64,000 nt of DNA from Streptococcus oralis (GTDB lineage Bacteria; Bacillota; Bacilli; Lactobacillales; Streptococcaceae), in assembly GCF_024399415.1 (NCBI RefSeq), contig NZ_CP029257.1, positions 1,697,501 to 1,761,500 on the forward strand, in the 5' to 3' direction. The translations under genes were made by a program, and so were the position numbers. The stretch's first letter is position 1. Every line of letters begins with the position of its first letter. This document shows, in pieces, positions 9,592-19,466 of the stretch. The notes under the pieces were generated by a model. The model was not told where the DNA came from, made no database searches, and saw nothing but the letters and a program-made list of their open reading frames with translations.

Positions 9592-11907
9592 TTAGCTCAA
9601 TGCATCATCCATTGAAAGAACTTCGTGGAAGACACGTTGTGTCAATTCAGTTTTTTGCTCTGGAGTGAGGTATTTAGTGTTTACACAGTATCCAGAGATA
9701 CGTACGATAACGTCTTCACCTGACATGATCTTTTCGTAAACATCGTTCAAGTCCATAACGTTCAAGTTAACGTGTTGTCCACCGTTTTCGAAGTAACCAT
9801 CAAGGATTGTTACCAAGTTATCAACTTGCTCGTCACGAGTCTTACCAAGAGCACGTGGAGAAACTTGTGTTGTCAATGAGATACCGTCAGCTGCGTAACC
9901 AAAGTCAAGGCTAGCAAGTGAGTTCAAGTTTTGCAACCATCCACCTTTAGCTTTGTTAGAAGGGTTAGCACCTGGTGAGAAGAATTCGAGTTTAGACAAG
10001 TTCACAGAACCATCTTCGTTGAGGTATACACCTTTGTGGACTGGTGAGTTACCAGTTTGTTTAGAGTAAGCAACGTTAGATGTGATGGTCAAAAGTGATA
10101 CAGTAGCTTCTGCGTCTTTGTAAAGTTTATGGCTACGTAGACGAGTTGTGTAAGCTTCGATCAACCATTCAGCCAATTCGTTTGAACGAGGGTCATCTTC
10201 ACCCCAACGTGGGTATTCACCGATTGTTTCGTAATCGTAGATGTAGCCATTTTCATCACGGATTGGTTTAACAGTAGCGTACTTGATAGCTGACAATGTA
10301 TCAACAGTGTTAGCAAATCCACAGATACCGAATCCCATGTTAGCACGTTGTTTAGTTGGCAAGAAGGCCATTTGAACAGCTTCGTAGTTGTACTTGTCAG
10401 TCATGTAGTGGATGATGTTCAAAGCATCTACGTAAGTGTCAGTCAACCAGTCAAGAGATTTTTCAAAGTTGGCTTTAACTGATTCGAATTCAAGAACTTC
10501 GTCACGGATAGGATCGATGTCAAATACTTTGTAGTCTTTGTGAACATCGTCGTAACCACCGTTCAAACCAGTAAGAAGGGCTTTCAAAACGTTTACACGA
10601 GCACCGAAGTACTGGATGTTGTGGCGTTGATCTTCGTTTTCTGGGTCAAGTGGTGACACACAGCATGAGATACAGCTCATTTCTCCGTATCCGTCTTTAG
10701 CCATTGTTGTTACACCTTCGTATTGGATAGAAGAGTGTTTGTGGCTCATATGCATACAGTAGCGACGGAAGTTGTATGGTAATTTGTCAGTCCAAAGAAC
10801 TGTCAAGTTTGGTTCTGGTGAGTTACCGATGTTGTCAAGAGTGTTCAAGAAACGGTAGTCCATCTTAGTAACACGGTGACGACCGTCGTTACCCATACCA
10901 GCCATAGAAGTTGTGATGAAGGTTGGATCACCTGAGTACAATTGGTCATAAGCTTTTGTACGAGCAAATTTAACTGTACGAAGTTTCATAACGAAATCAT
11001 CAACGAACTCTTGGATTTCTGATTCAGTAAATGTACCACGAGCAAGGTCACGTTCTGCAAAGATATCAAGTACGATTGGCACACGTCCTAGAGATGTAGC
11101 AGCACCATTGATAACACGGCAGACAGCCATGAAGGCGATGTTAACCCATTGGATAGCTTCTTTCGTGTTCATCGCTGGTTTGCGGACATCAACTCCGTAA
11201 AGGTCACCCAAGCGAACAACTTGTTGCAATGCTTGGTATTGAAGGTTTACTTCTTCACGAAGACGGATTGTTTCTTCATCAATTTCTTTGATCGCATTCC
11301 AGTCGTTTACTTTTTCTTGCATCAAGTAGTCTGCACCGTAAAGAGCAAGACGTGCGTAAACACCAATGATACGTCCACGTGAGTAGGCATCTGGAAGACC
11401 AGTTACAGTGTGAGCGTGACGAGCGCGACGAATGTTTGAAGTGTAGGCACGGAAGATACCGTCGTTAACTGTTGTTACGTATTTAGTGAAGATTTCGTGA
11501 ACAGCTGGATCTGGTTCGTATCCATTTTCTTTCAAAGTAGTTTCAGCCATACGGATACCACCTTTTGGCATGAAGTTCAATTTGAAGAGTTCATCATTTT
11601 GGATACCAAAGATCACTTCGTTTTCTTTGTCGATAAATCCAGCAGGAATATCAGCAATAGATGTTGGACGAGTGTCCATTGGGAAACGAGTTTCTTCGTA
11701 GTGTGCTTTTGTTTCTTCTACGATTTTTTTGATGTGAAGTGAACGTTCTGTTGGTCCAGCAAGGAAACTTTCATCTCCATCATAAGGTGTGTAGTTAGCT
11801 TGAACGAAGCGAGAAATACTTGCTTTTTCTTTCCAATCTACGCCTTTGAAGCCTTCCCAAGCTTTATCAAAAATGTCTTGTGCTTCAACAACTGTCTTAA
11901 CAACCAT
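9592..11907 (-). CDS. pflB: Formate C-acetyltransferase (pyruvate formate-lyase)
   Basis: The glycyl-radical enzyme converts pyruvate and CoA to acetyl-CoA and formate in anaerobic mixed-acid fermentation. At 771 residues the length is normal. The adjacent catalytic cysteines are seen in [10 protein letters not shown] (about residues 410-416). The C-terminal glycyl-radical loop is [12 protein letters not shown] (Gly about 738). The radical is installed by PflA, which is not in the window. The start follows GAGG. Its promoter is at 11959-11988, and two inverted repeats sit between pflB and the divergent dinB. The pflB-dinB pairing matches pneumococcus. Confidence 0.98.
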   Translation of the reverse strand: MVVKTVVEAQDIFDKAWEGFKGVDWKEKASISRFVQANYTPYDGDESFLAGPTERSLHIKKIVEETKAHYEETRFPMDTRPTSIADIPAGFIDKENEVIFGIQNDELFKLNFMPKGGIRMAETTLKENGYEPDPAVHEIFTKYVTTVNDGIFRAYTSNIRRARHAHTVTGLPDAYSRGRIIGVYARLALYGADYLMQEKVNDWNAIKEIDEETIRLREEVNLQYQALQQVVRLGDLYGVDVRKPAMNTKEAIQWVNIAFMAVCRVINGAATSLGRVPIVLDIFAERDLARGTFTESEIQEFVDDFVMKLRTVKFARTKAYDQLYSGDPTFITTSMAGMGNDGRHRVTKMDYRFLNTLDNIGNSPEPNLTVLWTDKLPYNFRRYCMHMSHKHSSIQYEGVTTMAKDGYGEMSCISCCVSPLDPENEDQRHNIQYFGARVNVLKALLTGLNGGYDDVHKDYKVFDIDPIRDEVLEFESVKANFEKSLDWLTDTYVDALNIIHYMTDKYNYEAVQMAFLPTKQRANMGFGICGFANTVDTLSAIKYATVKPIRDENGYIYDYETIGEYPRWGEDDPRSNELAEWLIEAYTTRLRSHKLYKDAEATVSLLTITSNVAYSKQTGNSPVHKGVYLNEDGSVNLSKLEFFSPGANPSNKAKGGWLQNLNSLASLDFGYAADGISLTTQVSPRALGKTRDEQVDNLVTILDGYFENGGQHVNLNVMDLNDVYEKIMSGEDVIVRISGYCVNTKYLTPEQKTELTQRVFHEVLSMDDALS

Positions 11908-11928
11908 GTTAATGTCCTCTTTTTTCTA

Positions 11929-11946
11929 GTAACAGTCATCTGTTAC
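11929..11946. promoter_or_regulatory. Inverted repeat in the pflB leader
   Basis: GTAACAG-TCAT-CTGTTAC has perfect seven-base arms and lies immediately downstream of the predicted pflB transcription start. It could be an operator or an RNA hairpin. No T run follows, so it is not a terminator. Confidence 0.5.
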
Positions 11947-11958
11947 ATTCTTGAGACA

Positions 11959-11988
11959 AGTATACCATACAGTAACCGATTTCAACAA
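11959..11988 (-). promoter_or_regulatory. pflB promoter
   Basis: TTGTTG (11983-11988), 18 bases and TATACT (11959-11964) with TGG just before it (extended -10). Confidence 0.7.
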
Positions 11989-12018
11989 GAGAAAATCGGC
12001 ATTTTAGACGCTTTCTTT

Positions 12019-12056
12019 TATAATACAGTCTCTTTTTCGTTCTTATCTGTATTATA
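12019..12056. promoter_or_regulatory. Widely spaced perfect inverted repeat between pflB and dinB
   Basis: TATAATACAG (12019-12028) and CTGTATTATA (12047-12056) are perfect ten-base arms separated by 18 bases. They lie upstream of both divergent promoters. It may be a binding site for a dimer of dimers, or two opposed -10 elements. The function is unknown. Confidence 0.45.
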
Positions 12057-12139
12057 TTTTTGAAAGTCAGGTTGGACTTTTCCACTTTTTCAGAAAAAAG
12101 GGTATAATAAATAGAAAACGACACTAGAAAGGGATTGAA

Positions 12140-13201
12140 ATGCTCATATTTCCATTGATAAATGATCTGTCCAGAAAAATCATCCATATCGACATGGATG
12201 CCTTTTTTGCTGCGGTGGAAATAAGAGATAATCCCAAGTTAAAGGGCAAACCTGTCATTATAGGAAGCGACCCCAGACAAACAGGTGGTCGAGGTGTCGT
12301 TTCTACCTGTAGCTATGAAGCACGAGCTTTTGGTGTTCATTCGGCTATGAGCTCTAAAGAAGCTTATGAGCGCTGTCCCCAAGCTGTCTTTATCTCAGGA
12401 AATTATGAAAAGTATAAGACTGTGGGACTTGAGATTCGAGCTATTTTTAAACGCTACACTGATTTGATTGAACCTATGAGTATTGACGAGGCTTACTTGG
12501 ATGTGACAGAAAATAAACTCGGTATCAAGTCAGCCGTCAAAATTGCCCGCCTCATCCAACAGGATATCTGGCAGGAACTACACCTGACTGCTTCTGCAGG
12601 CGTTTCCTACAATAAATTTCTAGCTAAAATGGCCAGTGATTATCAGAAGCCACATGGTTTGACAGTGATTCTACCTGACCAAGCCCAAGACTTTCTCAAA
12701 CAAATGGACATTGCTAAATTTCATGGTGTAGGAAAGAAGACAGTAGAAAAGCTTCATGAAATGGGCATTTATACTGGTGCAGACTTATTGGACGTCTCTG
12801 AAGTCACTTTAATCGATCGCTTTGGCAGACTCGGCTTTGACCTTTATCGAAAGGCAAGGGGCATTCATAACTCACCAGTCAAGTCCGATCGCATTCGTAA
12901 GTCCATTGGCAAAGAGAAAACCTATGGGAAGATTCTCCAGGTTGACGAAGACATCAAAAAAGAACTGACTCTCCTCTCCGAAAAGGTAGCTCTCAATCTC
13001 AGCAAGCAGGACAAAGCTGGAAAAATCATTATCCTAAAGATTCGTTACACCGACTTCTCCACTCTGACTAGACGAAAAAGCCTTCCACAAGCAACACAGG
13101 ACGCTAGTCAGATTTCTCAAACTGCCCTTCAACTCTACGAAGAACTAGCTGAAAAAGAAAAAGGTATCCGTTTACTAGGAATTACGGTGACAGGATTTTA
13201 A
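12140..13201 (+). CDS. dinB: DNA polymerase IV (Y-family)
   Basis: Translesion polymerase of 353 residues. The palm carboxylates are visible in [13 protein letters not shown] (D18, D20) and [10 protein letters not shown] (about residues 114-123). The [14 protein letters not shown] finger motif reads [12 protein letters not shown], and the helix-hairpin-helix [10 protein letters not shown] is near residue 196. The little-finger domain is at the C terminus, ending in GF. No clear beta-clamp pentapeptide is obvious at the end. The start is preceded by AAAGGGA. A TATAAT at 12103-12108 is the -10, with a poor -35. It is transcribed divergently from pflB and ends at a strong terminator. Confidence 0.97.
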   Translation: MLIFPLINDLSRKIIHIDMDAFFAAVEIRDNPKLKGKPVIIGSDPRQTGGRGVVSTCSYEARAFGVHSAMSSKEAYERCPQAVFISGNYEKYKTVGLEIRAIFKRYTDLIEPMSIDEAYLDVTENKLGIKSAVKIARLIQQDIWQELHLTASAGVSYNKFLAKMASDYQKPHGLTVILPDQAQDFLKQMDIAKFHGVGKKTVEKLHEMGIYTGADLLDVSEVTLIDRFGRLGFDLYRKARGIHNSPVKSDRIRKSIGKEKTYGKILQVDEDIKKELTLLSEKVALNLSKQDKAGKIIILKIRYTDFSTLTRRKSLPQATQDASQISQTALQLYEELAEKEKGIRLLGITVTGF

Positions 13202-13230
13202 ATCCTCAAAGAGGGCATTGGTTTAAATCA

Positions 13231-13271
13231 AATGAGGTTGGAACAAAAGTGTTTCAGCCTCATTCTGTTTT
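13231..13271 (+). terminator. dinB terminator
   Basis: A 15-pair stem with a few G-T pairs (AATGAGGTTGGAACA / TGTTTCAGCCTCATT) is followed by CTGTTTT. Confidence 0.85.
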
Positions 13272-13681
13272 AAAAATAATTTTTAGATCGTGGTAGCTAA
13301 CCACTAAAACAGTCTGAGGTACTATCTTAAATTGCTGACCAGCATTCGGCAGGCTGTATTAGTATTATTCCCTTTTTAGACTCTAATAATTCCTAATTCA
13401 AGAAAGCCTTTTCCTCTTATTCCCTCTCTCTTTTGCTAGAAAACTGAATGCTTTTGAGAAATATAGTTTAGTTTGATGTCCTACCGCATTTGTACTAGGA
13501 TATATACTATAATTTCCAAGGGACATTCCCACGCATATACTTGGACTACAATATTTTTTGACAGTTTATTAATGAAAAGGAGCAGTTGGTTTTAAGTAAG
13601 TATTAACTCCAACACTTAAAACTAAAAATGTGAGATAGATTTCAGATAGTTCCTAATAAAAAACTTTTTCTCATAAGTGGT
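13272..13681. other. Gene-free AT-rich spacer upstream of the TetR-type operon
   Basis: No ORF with a ribosome site was found on either strand. The only structure noticed is an inverted repeat GTTTTAAGT ... ACTTAAAAC (13589-13622, 16-base loop). Confidence 0.5.
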
Positions 13682-13744
13682 AGGTGTTGACACCTTCATT
13701 TTTATTTGTTAAACTAGAAAATATAAAAATACCGTCTGGTCGGT
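13682..13744 (+). promoter_or_regulatory. Promoter with two palindromic operators for the TetR-type operon
   Basis: TTGACA (13687-13692), 17 bases and TAAACT (13710-13715) preceded by TGT. The palindrome AGGTGT-TG-ACACCT (13682-13695) encloses the -35. ACCGTCTGGTCGGT (13731-13744), just past the start point, has the ACCG...CGGT ends common in TetR-family operators. The downstream TetR-type regulator is the natural candidate to bind. Confidence 0.65.
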
Positions 13745-13765
13745 TTTTAAAAGAAAGGGCTTAAC

Positions 13766-14089
13766 ATGAAAAAAACTATGCTAGAAAAAACAATCGATTC
13801 TATTGCAAAACAAAATCAACGAGTACGTCAACAACAAATACGTCATCACGAAGCCATTCAAAAGCAAATAAAACTGCAAAAAGAACAGCTTTACCGATTA
13901 ACACAAGGAGAGAGCGGTATCCGACATTCTCGTTTGGGAGTGAAATGTGGATATGCTACACTTACTGGTGGGCTCATCACTACTTTGTTTAGTCCTTGGA
14001 ATGGTTTAGGAATAATGGCCATTGGTGGGATTTCAGTTCTCTCAAACTTGTATCACATCAAACGTATAGAAGCAAAATTAAAAAAGTAG
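13766..14089 (+). CDS. Small membrane-associated protein of unknown function
   Basis: A 107-residue protein with an AAAGGG ribosome site. Residues 1-50 are a charged, Gln-rich likely coiled coil (KQNQRVRQQQIRHHEAIQKQ). Residues about 58-95 contain two short hydrophobic stretches (YATLTGGLITTLF, GLGIMAIGGISVLSNLY) that could form a membrane hairpin. The C terminus is basic. I do not recognise a family. It is the first gene after the operator-bearing promoter and lies 100 bases before the TetR-type regulator, so it is probably co-regulated with it. Confidence 0.75.
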   Translation: MKKTMLEKTIDSIAKQNQRVRQQQIRHHEAIQKQIKLQKEQLYRLTQGESGIRHSRLGVKCGYATLTGGLITTLFSPWNGLGIMAIGGISVLSNLYHIKRIEAKLKK

Positions 14090-14189
14090 AGTGGTTTTCT
14101 TAAGAAGGAGGCTTATTAGACTGCTCAAATATTACCTTTTCTTCTTTTTTTGATAAAATAAATTTAATAAAACAGAGAGAAGGAACTCA

Positions 14190-14822
14190 ATGGTCGCAAA
14201 AACAGAAAAATCTCAAGCAATGATTGAAAAAATTTTATCAACGGCTACACAGCTTTTTATTCACAACGGCTATGAAAAAACAAGTGTACAAAATATAGCG
14301 CAAACAGCTGGCATTTCAAAAGGAGCCATTTATCACCATTTTCAATCAAAAGATGAAATTTTTTTTGCAGTTTTAAAACAGCGTTATCAATTGATGGAAA
14401 AGGAATTGCTAGACTGGCTTGAATCCACCAGTCATTTAACTGGAAGAGAGCAGCTCAAAGAAACCTTTCAGTTTAGTTTAAAAAGTCAGAAAACTAACTA
14501 CGAAATGTTGAATCACGCGCCTCTTGATGCGGAGTTCATGCTGACTATTATCCGTTATAATCTGCGTATAGGAACTCCCCTTATTGCAGATATTATAAAA
14601 AAAGGAATAGAAGATCAGTCCATCCAACCTATCCCCTTCCCTAATGAAGCAGCCGAGACAATCTTGCTTTTGACTAACTTTTGGGTAGAAGGGAGTATTT
14701 TTGAAAATTCTTCCGAAAAAATAGTTGATCGTATCTATTTTTTACAATTTATGCTTCAATCCATCGGACTAGATATTTTTGATGAATCTTTGATCCAAGA
14801 AATTTTAAGTCAATCAAATTAA
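14190..14822 (+). CDS. TetR/AcrR family transcriptional regulator
   Basis: A 210-residue repressor. The N-terminal TetR helix-turn-helix is clear: ATQLFIHNGYEKTSVQNIAQ then TAGISKGAIYHHFQSKDEIF (about residues 18-58). The C-terminal ligand domain is divergent, so the inducer cannot be predicted. The ribosome site is GAGAAGGA. The palindrome at 13731-13744 suggests it represses the operon it shares with the 107-residue gene. There is no adjacent efflux pump, which is unusual for this family; the target may be only this operon or lie elsewhere. Confidence 0.93.
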   Translation: MVAKTEKSQAMIEKILSTATQLFIHNGYEKTSVQNIAQTAGISKGAIYHHFQSKDEIFFAVLKQRYQLMEKELLDWLESTSHLTGREQLKETFQFSLKSQKTNYEMLNHAPLDAEFMLTIIRYNLRIGTPLIADIIKKGIEDQSIQPIPFPNEAAETILLLTNFWVEGSIFENSSEKIVDRIYFLQFMLQSIGLDIFDESLIQEILSQSN

Positions 14823-14913
14823 ATACAATCTTTTCGTTTACTTTTAAAGCCTTGGATAAACGTAGGACAAGGCGGCATAATAAGGTGAAAAAAATAAACT
14901 AAACGATTATAAA

Positions 14914-14965
14914 AAAATAGGATAGTTCCCCGAATGTTTTTTTGGCGAACTATCCTATTTTATTT
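14914..14965. terminator. Bidirectional terminator between tetR-type gene and uppP
   Basis: A perfect 15-pair stem (AAAATAGGATAGTTC / GAACTATCCTATTTT) has A and T runs on its outer sides. Confidence 0.92.
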
Positions 14966-14970
14966 TTAAC

Positions 14971-15816
14971 TTATACAAATAAACGCACAAAACTATAGAG
15001 CAACAAGACACTACCGAGTACGATACGGTATTTACCAAAGAGTGTAAAGTCGTGCTTCTTCACATAGCTGGTCAAGAAACGAATGGCAACCATGCTGACC
15101 GCAAAGGCAACACCCATAGCAACCAAGAGCAAGAACAGTTGTCCAAAACTCAAGAGTTGACCTGCTTTAATAAATTTGAAAATCTTTAAAGCACTGGCTC
15201 CGAACATAACCGGAATTCCGAGATAGAAGGTAAACTCTGTTACGACAGAGCGGCTCGTTCCATTTAACAAACCACCAACAATCGTCGCACCTGAACGGCT
15301 CGTTCCTGGAAAGAGAGCGAGGACTTGGAAGAGCCCAATGTAAAGGGCTGTTTTATAAGGCAACTTGTCTAGCTCTGTTACTGTTGGTTCAATGGCTTGC
15401 GCCTTATTTCGTTTTTCAAGATAGATAAAGGCAACCCCATAGATAATCAACATAATCGCAACTGAAACCATGTTATGGAAGTTGGCATCAAACCAATCAT
15501 CTAGTTTAAAAACCAAGAGCAAAGGCAAGGTTGCAACCAAGACTTTTGACCACAATTGCCAAGTTCGACGGACTTCTACCTTATTTTTACCAGGTTTGAA
15601 AGGATTAAGCTTGTTAAAGTAAATGACCATAACCGCTAAGATAGCGCCGAGCTGAATGACAACATTAAACATGGACATGAAGGCTTCATTTTGGTCCTTG
15701 TATTGGACAAATTCTTCAACCAAGATCAAGTGGCCAGTACTTGAAATCGGCAACCATTCTGTAATTCCTTCAACAATCCCAAAAAAGATTGACTTCAAAA
15801 TTTCAATAAAATACAT
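14971..15816 (-). CDS. uppP: Undecaprenyl-diphosphate phosphatase UppP (BacA)
   Basis: A 281-residue polytopic membrane enzyme that removes a phosphate from undecaprenyl pyrophosphate, recycling the lipid carrier for peptidoglycan and capsule; overexpression gives bacitracin resistance in the family. Signature motifs are [18 protein letters not shown] (residues about 13-30; catalytic Glu and the SSTGH loop) and [10 protein letters not shown] (about 170). About eight transmembrane segments are predicted. Of two nearby ATG codons only the second is in frame; it lies 7 bases after GGAG. It has its own extended -10 promoter at 15841-15846 and lies downstream of the DUF2207 gene. Confidence 0.97.
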   Translation of the reverse strand: MYFIEILKSIFFGIVEGITEWLPISSTGHLILVEEFVQYKDQNEAFMSMFNVVIQLGAILAVMVIYFNKLNPFKPGKNKVEVRRTWQLWSKVLVATLPLLLVFKLDDWFDANFHNMVSVAIMLIIYGVAFIYLEKRNKAQAIEPTVTELDKLPYKTALYIGLFQVLALFPGTSRSGATIVGGLLNGTSRSVVTEFTFYLGIPVMFGASALKIFKFIKAGQLLSFGQLFLLLVAMGVAFAVSMVAIRFLTSYVKKHDFTLFGKYRIVLGSVLLLYSFVRLFV

Positions 15817-15840
15817 ACATTACTCCTTTTTCTGTCCTCT

Positions 15841-15849
15841 ATTATAGCA
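15841..15849 (-). promoter_or_regulatory. uppP promoter, extended -10
   Basis: On the minus strand TGCTATAAT (TATAAT at 15841-15846) lies 24 bases before the uppP start. Confidence 0.6.
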
Positions 15850-15875
15850 TAATTTCGGATGTTGCGATAGATTTT

Positions 15876-17771
15876 TTAAAAGGCGCCGATACTACCACCG
15901 CCTCCGCCTCCTGAGAATCCTCCACCTGAAGAACCACTTCCAGAAGATACAGAGTAATTGCTAGCTGTATTCGCGACAGCAGTATATTGCTTGATTTGTG
16001 CAGTTGAGGTGTAGAACTGTGAGTGCCAACCATAGGCTACATAAAGATTCAAATCTGGATTTTCAAGCTGAATATGGCGAACTTTCATTAACTTGCTCAC
16101 CTTCTTGGCATAACCAAAGAGAGTCGCATAGACCAGTAGACGGTTCCAAAGGACGATGCTCTCTAGCTCAGCCTGATCTAGATGAGCGATATCCCGAAGC
16201 ATATTTTCAAAACTCGTCCAGAGATAGAAGATTTCCGCTCCTTCCTCTGTCAGAACTCCATCGCGATAGGCTCCTCGCGTGGCAAGATAAACCCAGAAAC
16301 TAGCCCCTAATCCTGTCAATCCTAAGAGTAGAAATGGGATCGAAAAGAAGCCATGTGTTTGCCAGCTATAGTAAAAGAAGAGCAATCCACCTAAAGCTGT
16401 TATGGCTGAACAGACCCGCATCCCGAGAGCAAGGCGACGTTCCTCACTTGTCAAGGGACGATAGTAGCTTGGGATACGAAGTACATGGACCTTATCCTTG
16501 ACACAAGACTGAATGCGTTGAAGTCTTCCTTCAAAGGAGCGTTTGAGACGCAAGCCTGTTTCTCGGATATGTTTTTCATCTGACTCTTTGGCACCACGGT
16601 AAAGGGAAGACGAAACTTGGTAATCAGGGAAGAGCTCTGAAATAGCCAATTCTTTCTTATTTGACAAGGTCATGCGCAGGCATTCCTTCTCAAAATTGGA
16701 CAAACCCTTTTCACTGATAATGCGCACATAAGGTTCCTCATCCCCTTGAAAAATAGATAAATGACCTCGATCTACTAAATCCAACAAGGTTGCCTGAATC
16801 AAACGTTCAAAAGTAAATTTGCCAAACCCTGATTTGTTTAGGGGATTGACCTCCTCTAAGGAAGTTGAATACACTGCTTCTGCTAAAACCATTGGAGGCA
16901 AATCCATCGGTGGTTCGTAGAGTCGATGATCTTTTGGAAAGACCTTTTTAATGCGTGTACTCTGACGAAACATCCTATAGAAGATAGGAACTAGAAGTAA
17001 GAGACTCATAAAAATGACGGGAAACACCCATTTCATCATTATCTCACTTTGCGCTTTTTCTGTCGCTATATTGCTTTCAATCCGGTTAAAATCCGTTAAA
17101 CGTTCTTCCTCTAATCCTTGATCTGGAGCTCCTGCAAAAGCACTTCTCGGCCAGTATGCGTGTAATTCGATCTGTCGCTTTCTAGGAAGGTCTTTCATTT
17201 TGACATGATAGAGATTATTTGCTTTTTCAACACTAGAGTCCCTTAGGAGTTGGCCTGCATGAAAATAGAGTTTCTCTGCTGGGGTATCAGAGCTAACCTT
17301 AAACTCAATCTCTTTGATATCTCCAGTACTATCTGTCAAGGGTTGCCAATTTAGCTCTGCGATATCCTTATATAAGAAGAGAAGATTTGTTAATTTCCAG
17401 GTAACCGTTACCCGAACAGTATCTCCGGCATATCCAGCATTGTAAATTTTTACCTTGTAACCGTCCTCTTCCTCCATAGTATAGAAGGAAGCATTTTGAA
17501 CAATTCTTCCATTCTTAGAGACCTGAACGGTTGGATCGGGATCAATATCAAATCCTTCTGGCATTTTCCCAGCTTTCCCGAGTCCAACTAACTGACCATT
17601 ATAATCATCTCCAAAGCGGTAGGTAATTGTTTCCTTAAAAATTGCAGTATTATCTGCATGAATATTCAAATCACCCTGATAGGATAAGATATCAAAGTCT
17701 ACTGCAAAAACCAGGCTCGGTATAAATAATAAATAAGTAAATACCAAAGCCAACAGCCATCTTTTTTTCAT
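15876..17771 (-). CDS. DUF2207 domain-containing membrane protein
   Basis: A 631-residue protein with a signal peptide (ALVFTYLLFIPSLVFA), an extracytoplasmic DUF2207 beta-rich region (about 25-235) and a transmembrane segment around 245-265 (WVFPVIFMSLLLLVPIFY). A large, probably cytoplasmic domain follows, with a second membrane pair near 455-495. The C terminus is strikingly glycine/serine-rich (SGSGSSGGGFSGGGGGG). The family function is unknown; the Gly-rich tail is common in it. The start is preceded by AAAGGGAAC. An extended -10 (TGATATAAT, 17799-17807) drives it divergently from the amino-acid transporter. Confidence 0.88.
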   Translation of the reverse strand: MKKRWLLALVFTYLLFIPSLVFAVDFDILSYQGDLNIHADNTAIFKETITYRFGDDYNGQLVGLGKAGKMPEGFDIDPDPTVQVSKNGRIVQNASFYTMEEEDGYKVKIYNAGYAGDTVRVTVTWKLTNLLFLYKDIAELNWQPLTDSTGDIKEIEFKVSSDTPAEKLYFHAGQLLRDSSVEKANNLYHVKMKDLPRKRQIELHAYWPRSAFAGAPDQGLEEERLTDFNRIESNIATEKAQSEIMMKWVFPVIFMSLLLLVPIFYRMFRQSTRIKKVFPKDHRLYEPPMDLPPMVLAEAVYSTSLEEVNPLNKSGFGKFTFERLIQATLLDLVDRGHLSIFQGDEEPYVRIISEKGLSNFEKECLRMTLSNKKELAISELFPDYQVSSSLYRGAKESDEKHIRETGLRLKRSFEGRLQRIQSCVKDKVHVLRIPSYYRPLTSEERRLALGMRVCSAITALGGLLFFYYSWQTHGFFSIPFLLLGLTGLGASFWVYLATRGAYRDGVLTEEGAEIFYLWTSFENMLRDIAHLDQAELESIVLWNRLLVYATLFGYAKKVSKLMKVRHIQLENPDLNLYVAYGWHSQFYTSTAQIKQYTAVANTASNYSVSSGSGSSGGGFSGGGGGGSIGAF

Positions 17772-17798
17772 AATCGGTTCCCTTTCAATCTTTTTACC

Positions 17799-17863
17799 AT
17801 TATATCATTTTTTATAAGTAAAGGCTTACTTGTATTGAAAATCTCACTATTTTTAGATACAAT
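17799..17863. promoter_or_regulatory. Divergent promoters with central palindrome
   Basis: Leftward: TGATATAAT (17799-17807) for the DUF2207 gene. Rightward: TTGAAA (17835-17840), 17 bases and TACAAT (17858-17863) for the transporter. Between them AAGTAA-AGGC-TTACTT (17816-17831) is a palindrome just upstream of the rightward -35, a plausible shared operator. Confidence 0.6.
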
Positions 17864-17900
17864 AGAGAGAGTCATTTTTAGACTAGAAATAGGAGAAAAC

Positions 17901-19466
17901 ATGAAAAAATTATGCTTATCTATCCTTGCTAGCTTAGCCCTTACCTTAGGACTAGTTAGCCAAGTCCAAGCCGACGAATATTTACGCATCGGGATGGAGG
18001 CAGCTTACGCTCCCTTCAACTGGACCCAAGACGACGATAGTAACGGCGCCGTCAAAATCGACGGTACCAACCAATATGCCAACGGCTACGATGTTCAAAT
18101 TGCTAAAAAGATTGCCAAAGACCTTGGCAAGGAACCTTTGGTTGTGAAAACCAAATGGGAAGGACTTGTTCCAGCCCTTACTTCTGGCAAAATCGATATG
18201 ATCATTGCCGGTATGAGCCCAACCGCTGAACGCAAACAAGAAATTGCTTTTTCAAGCAGTTACTATACTAGCGAACCCGTTCTATTGGTAAAAAAGGACT
18301 CTGCCTATGCAAATGCCAAATCTTTGGAAGACTTTAGCGGAGCAAAAATCACGTCTCAACAAGGTGTTTATCTTTATGACTTGATTTCCCAAATTCCAGG
18401 TGCCAAAAAAGAAACAGCTATGGGCGACTTTGCTCAGATGCGTCAAGCTCTGGAGGCCGGTGTTATTGATGCCTATGTTTCTGAACGACCTGAAGCAATG
18501 ACCGCTGAGTCTGCTAACGCTAAGTTCAAAATGATCCAACCTCAACCAGGTTTCAAAACTGGCGAAGAAGATACAGCTATTGCCATTGGACTTCGTAAAG
18601 ATGACAGCCGTATCAACCAAATCAATGCGAGCATCGAAACCATCTCAAAGGATGAGCAAGTAGCCCTCATGGATCGTATGATCAAAGAGCAACCTGTGGA
18701 GTCTACAACAACAGAGGAAGAAAGTAGTTTCTTTAGCCAAGTCGCTAAGATACTTTCTGAAAACTGGCAACAACTCTTGCGTGGTGCTGGTATCACACTC
18801 TTAATCTCCATTATCGGAACCATCACAGGTCTCCTTATCGGACTTGCAATCGGGGTCTTCCGTACCGCTCCACTATCTGAGAACAAGGCAATGTACGCCC
18901 TACAGAAATTAGTCGGTTGGATTCTCAATGTCTATATCGAAATCTTCCGTGGTACACCGATGATTGTTCAATCTATGGTTATCTACTATGGAACTGCCCA
19001 AGCTTTCGGTATCAATCTTGACCGCACACTAGCTGCTATCTTCATCGTCTCAATCAACACGGGTGCCTACATGACAGAGATCGTTCGTGGTGGTATTCTA
19101 GCAGTTGACAAAGGACAGTTTGAAGCTGCAACTGCTCTCGGTATGACCCACAATCAAACCATGCGTAAGATTGTCCTACCTCAGGTTATCCGTAATATTC
19201 TACCTGCTACTGGTAATGAATTTGTCATCAATATCAAAGATACCTCTGTATTGAACGTTATTTCAGTTGTTGAGCTTTATTTCTCAGGAAATACTGTAGC
19301 AACACAAACCTATCAATACTTCCAGACCTTTACCATTATCGCCGTGATTTACTTTGTCCTCACCTTTACTGTGACCCGTATCCTACGCTTCATCGAACGT
19401 CGTATGGACATGGATACTTACACTACAGGTGCTAACCAAATGCAAACGGAGGATTTGAAAAAATGA
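17901..19466 (+). CDS. Amino-acid ABC transporter, fused substrate-binding and permease protein
   Basis: A 521-residue fusion of the GlnP type. A signal peptide ([20 protein letters not shown], then QVQA) precedes a periplasmic-binding-protein class 3 domain (about 25-265; [31 protein letters not shown]). A linker leads to a His/Glu/Gln-type permease (about 285-505) with the EAA loop [20 protein letters not shown]. Substrates are probably polar amino acids such as glutamine; the exact one is not deducible. The start chosen has an AGGAGA ribosome site; an in-frame ATG farther upstream would lie on the -35 box. The stop overlaps the ATPase start by four bases. Confidence 0.93.
   Translation: MKKLCLSILASLALTLGLVSQVQADEYLRIGMEAAYAPFNWTQDDDSNGAVKIDGTNQYANGYDVQIAKKIAKDLGKEPLVVKTKWEGLVPALTSGKIDMIIAGMSPTAERKQEIAFSSSYYTSEPVLLVKKDSAYANAKSLEDFSGAKITSQQGVYLYDLISQIPGAKKETAMGDFAQMRQALEAGVIDAYVSERPEAMTAESANAKFKMIQPQPGFKTGEEDTAIAIGLRKDDSRINQINASIETISKDEQVALMDRMIKEQPVESTTTEEESSFFSQVAKILSENWQQLLRGAGITLLISIIGTITGLLIGLAIGVFRTAPLSENKAMYALQKLVGWILNVYIEIFRGTPMIVQSMVIYYGTAQAFGINLDRTLAAIFIVSINTGAYMTEIVRGGILAVDKGQFEAATALGMTHNQTMRKIVLPQVIRNILPATGNEFVINIKDTSVLNVISVVELYFSGNTVATQTYQYFQTFTIIAVIYFVLTFTVTRILRFIERRMDMDTYTTGANQMQTEDLKK

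Noticed and set aside
12001..12020. cre-like sequence (GAAAGCGTCTAAA, minus strand) upstream of pflB
   Set aside because: The left half resembles a CcpA site but the right half lacks the required CA; too weak to call.
13272..13681. Possible small gene in the spacer before the TetR-type operon
   Set aside because: The only ATG with a nearby purine-rich stretch opens a frame of a few codons; no credible coding sequence on either strand.
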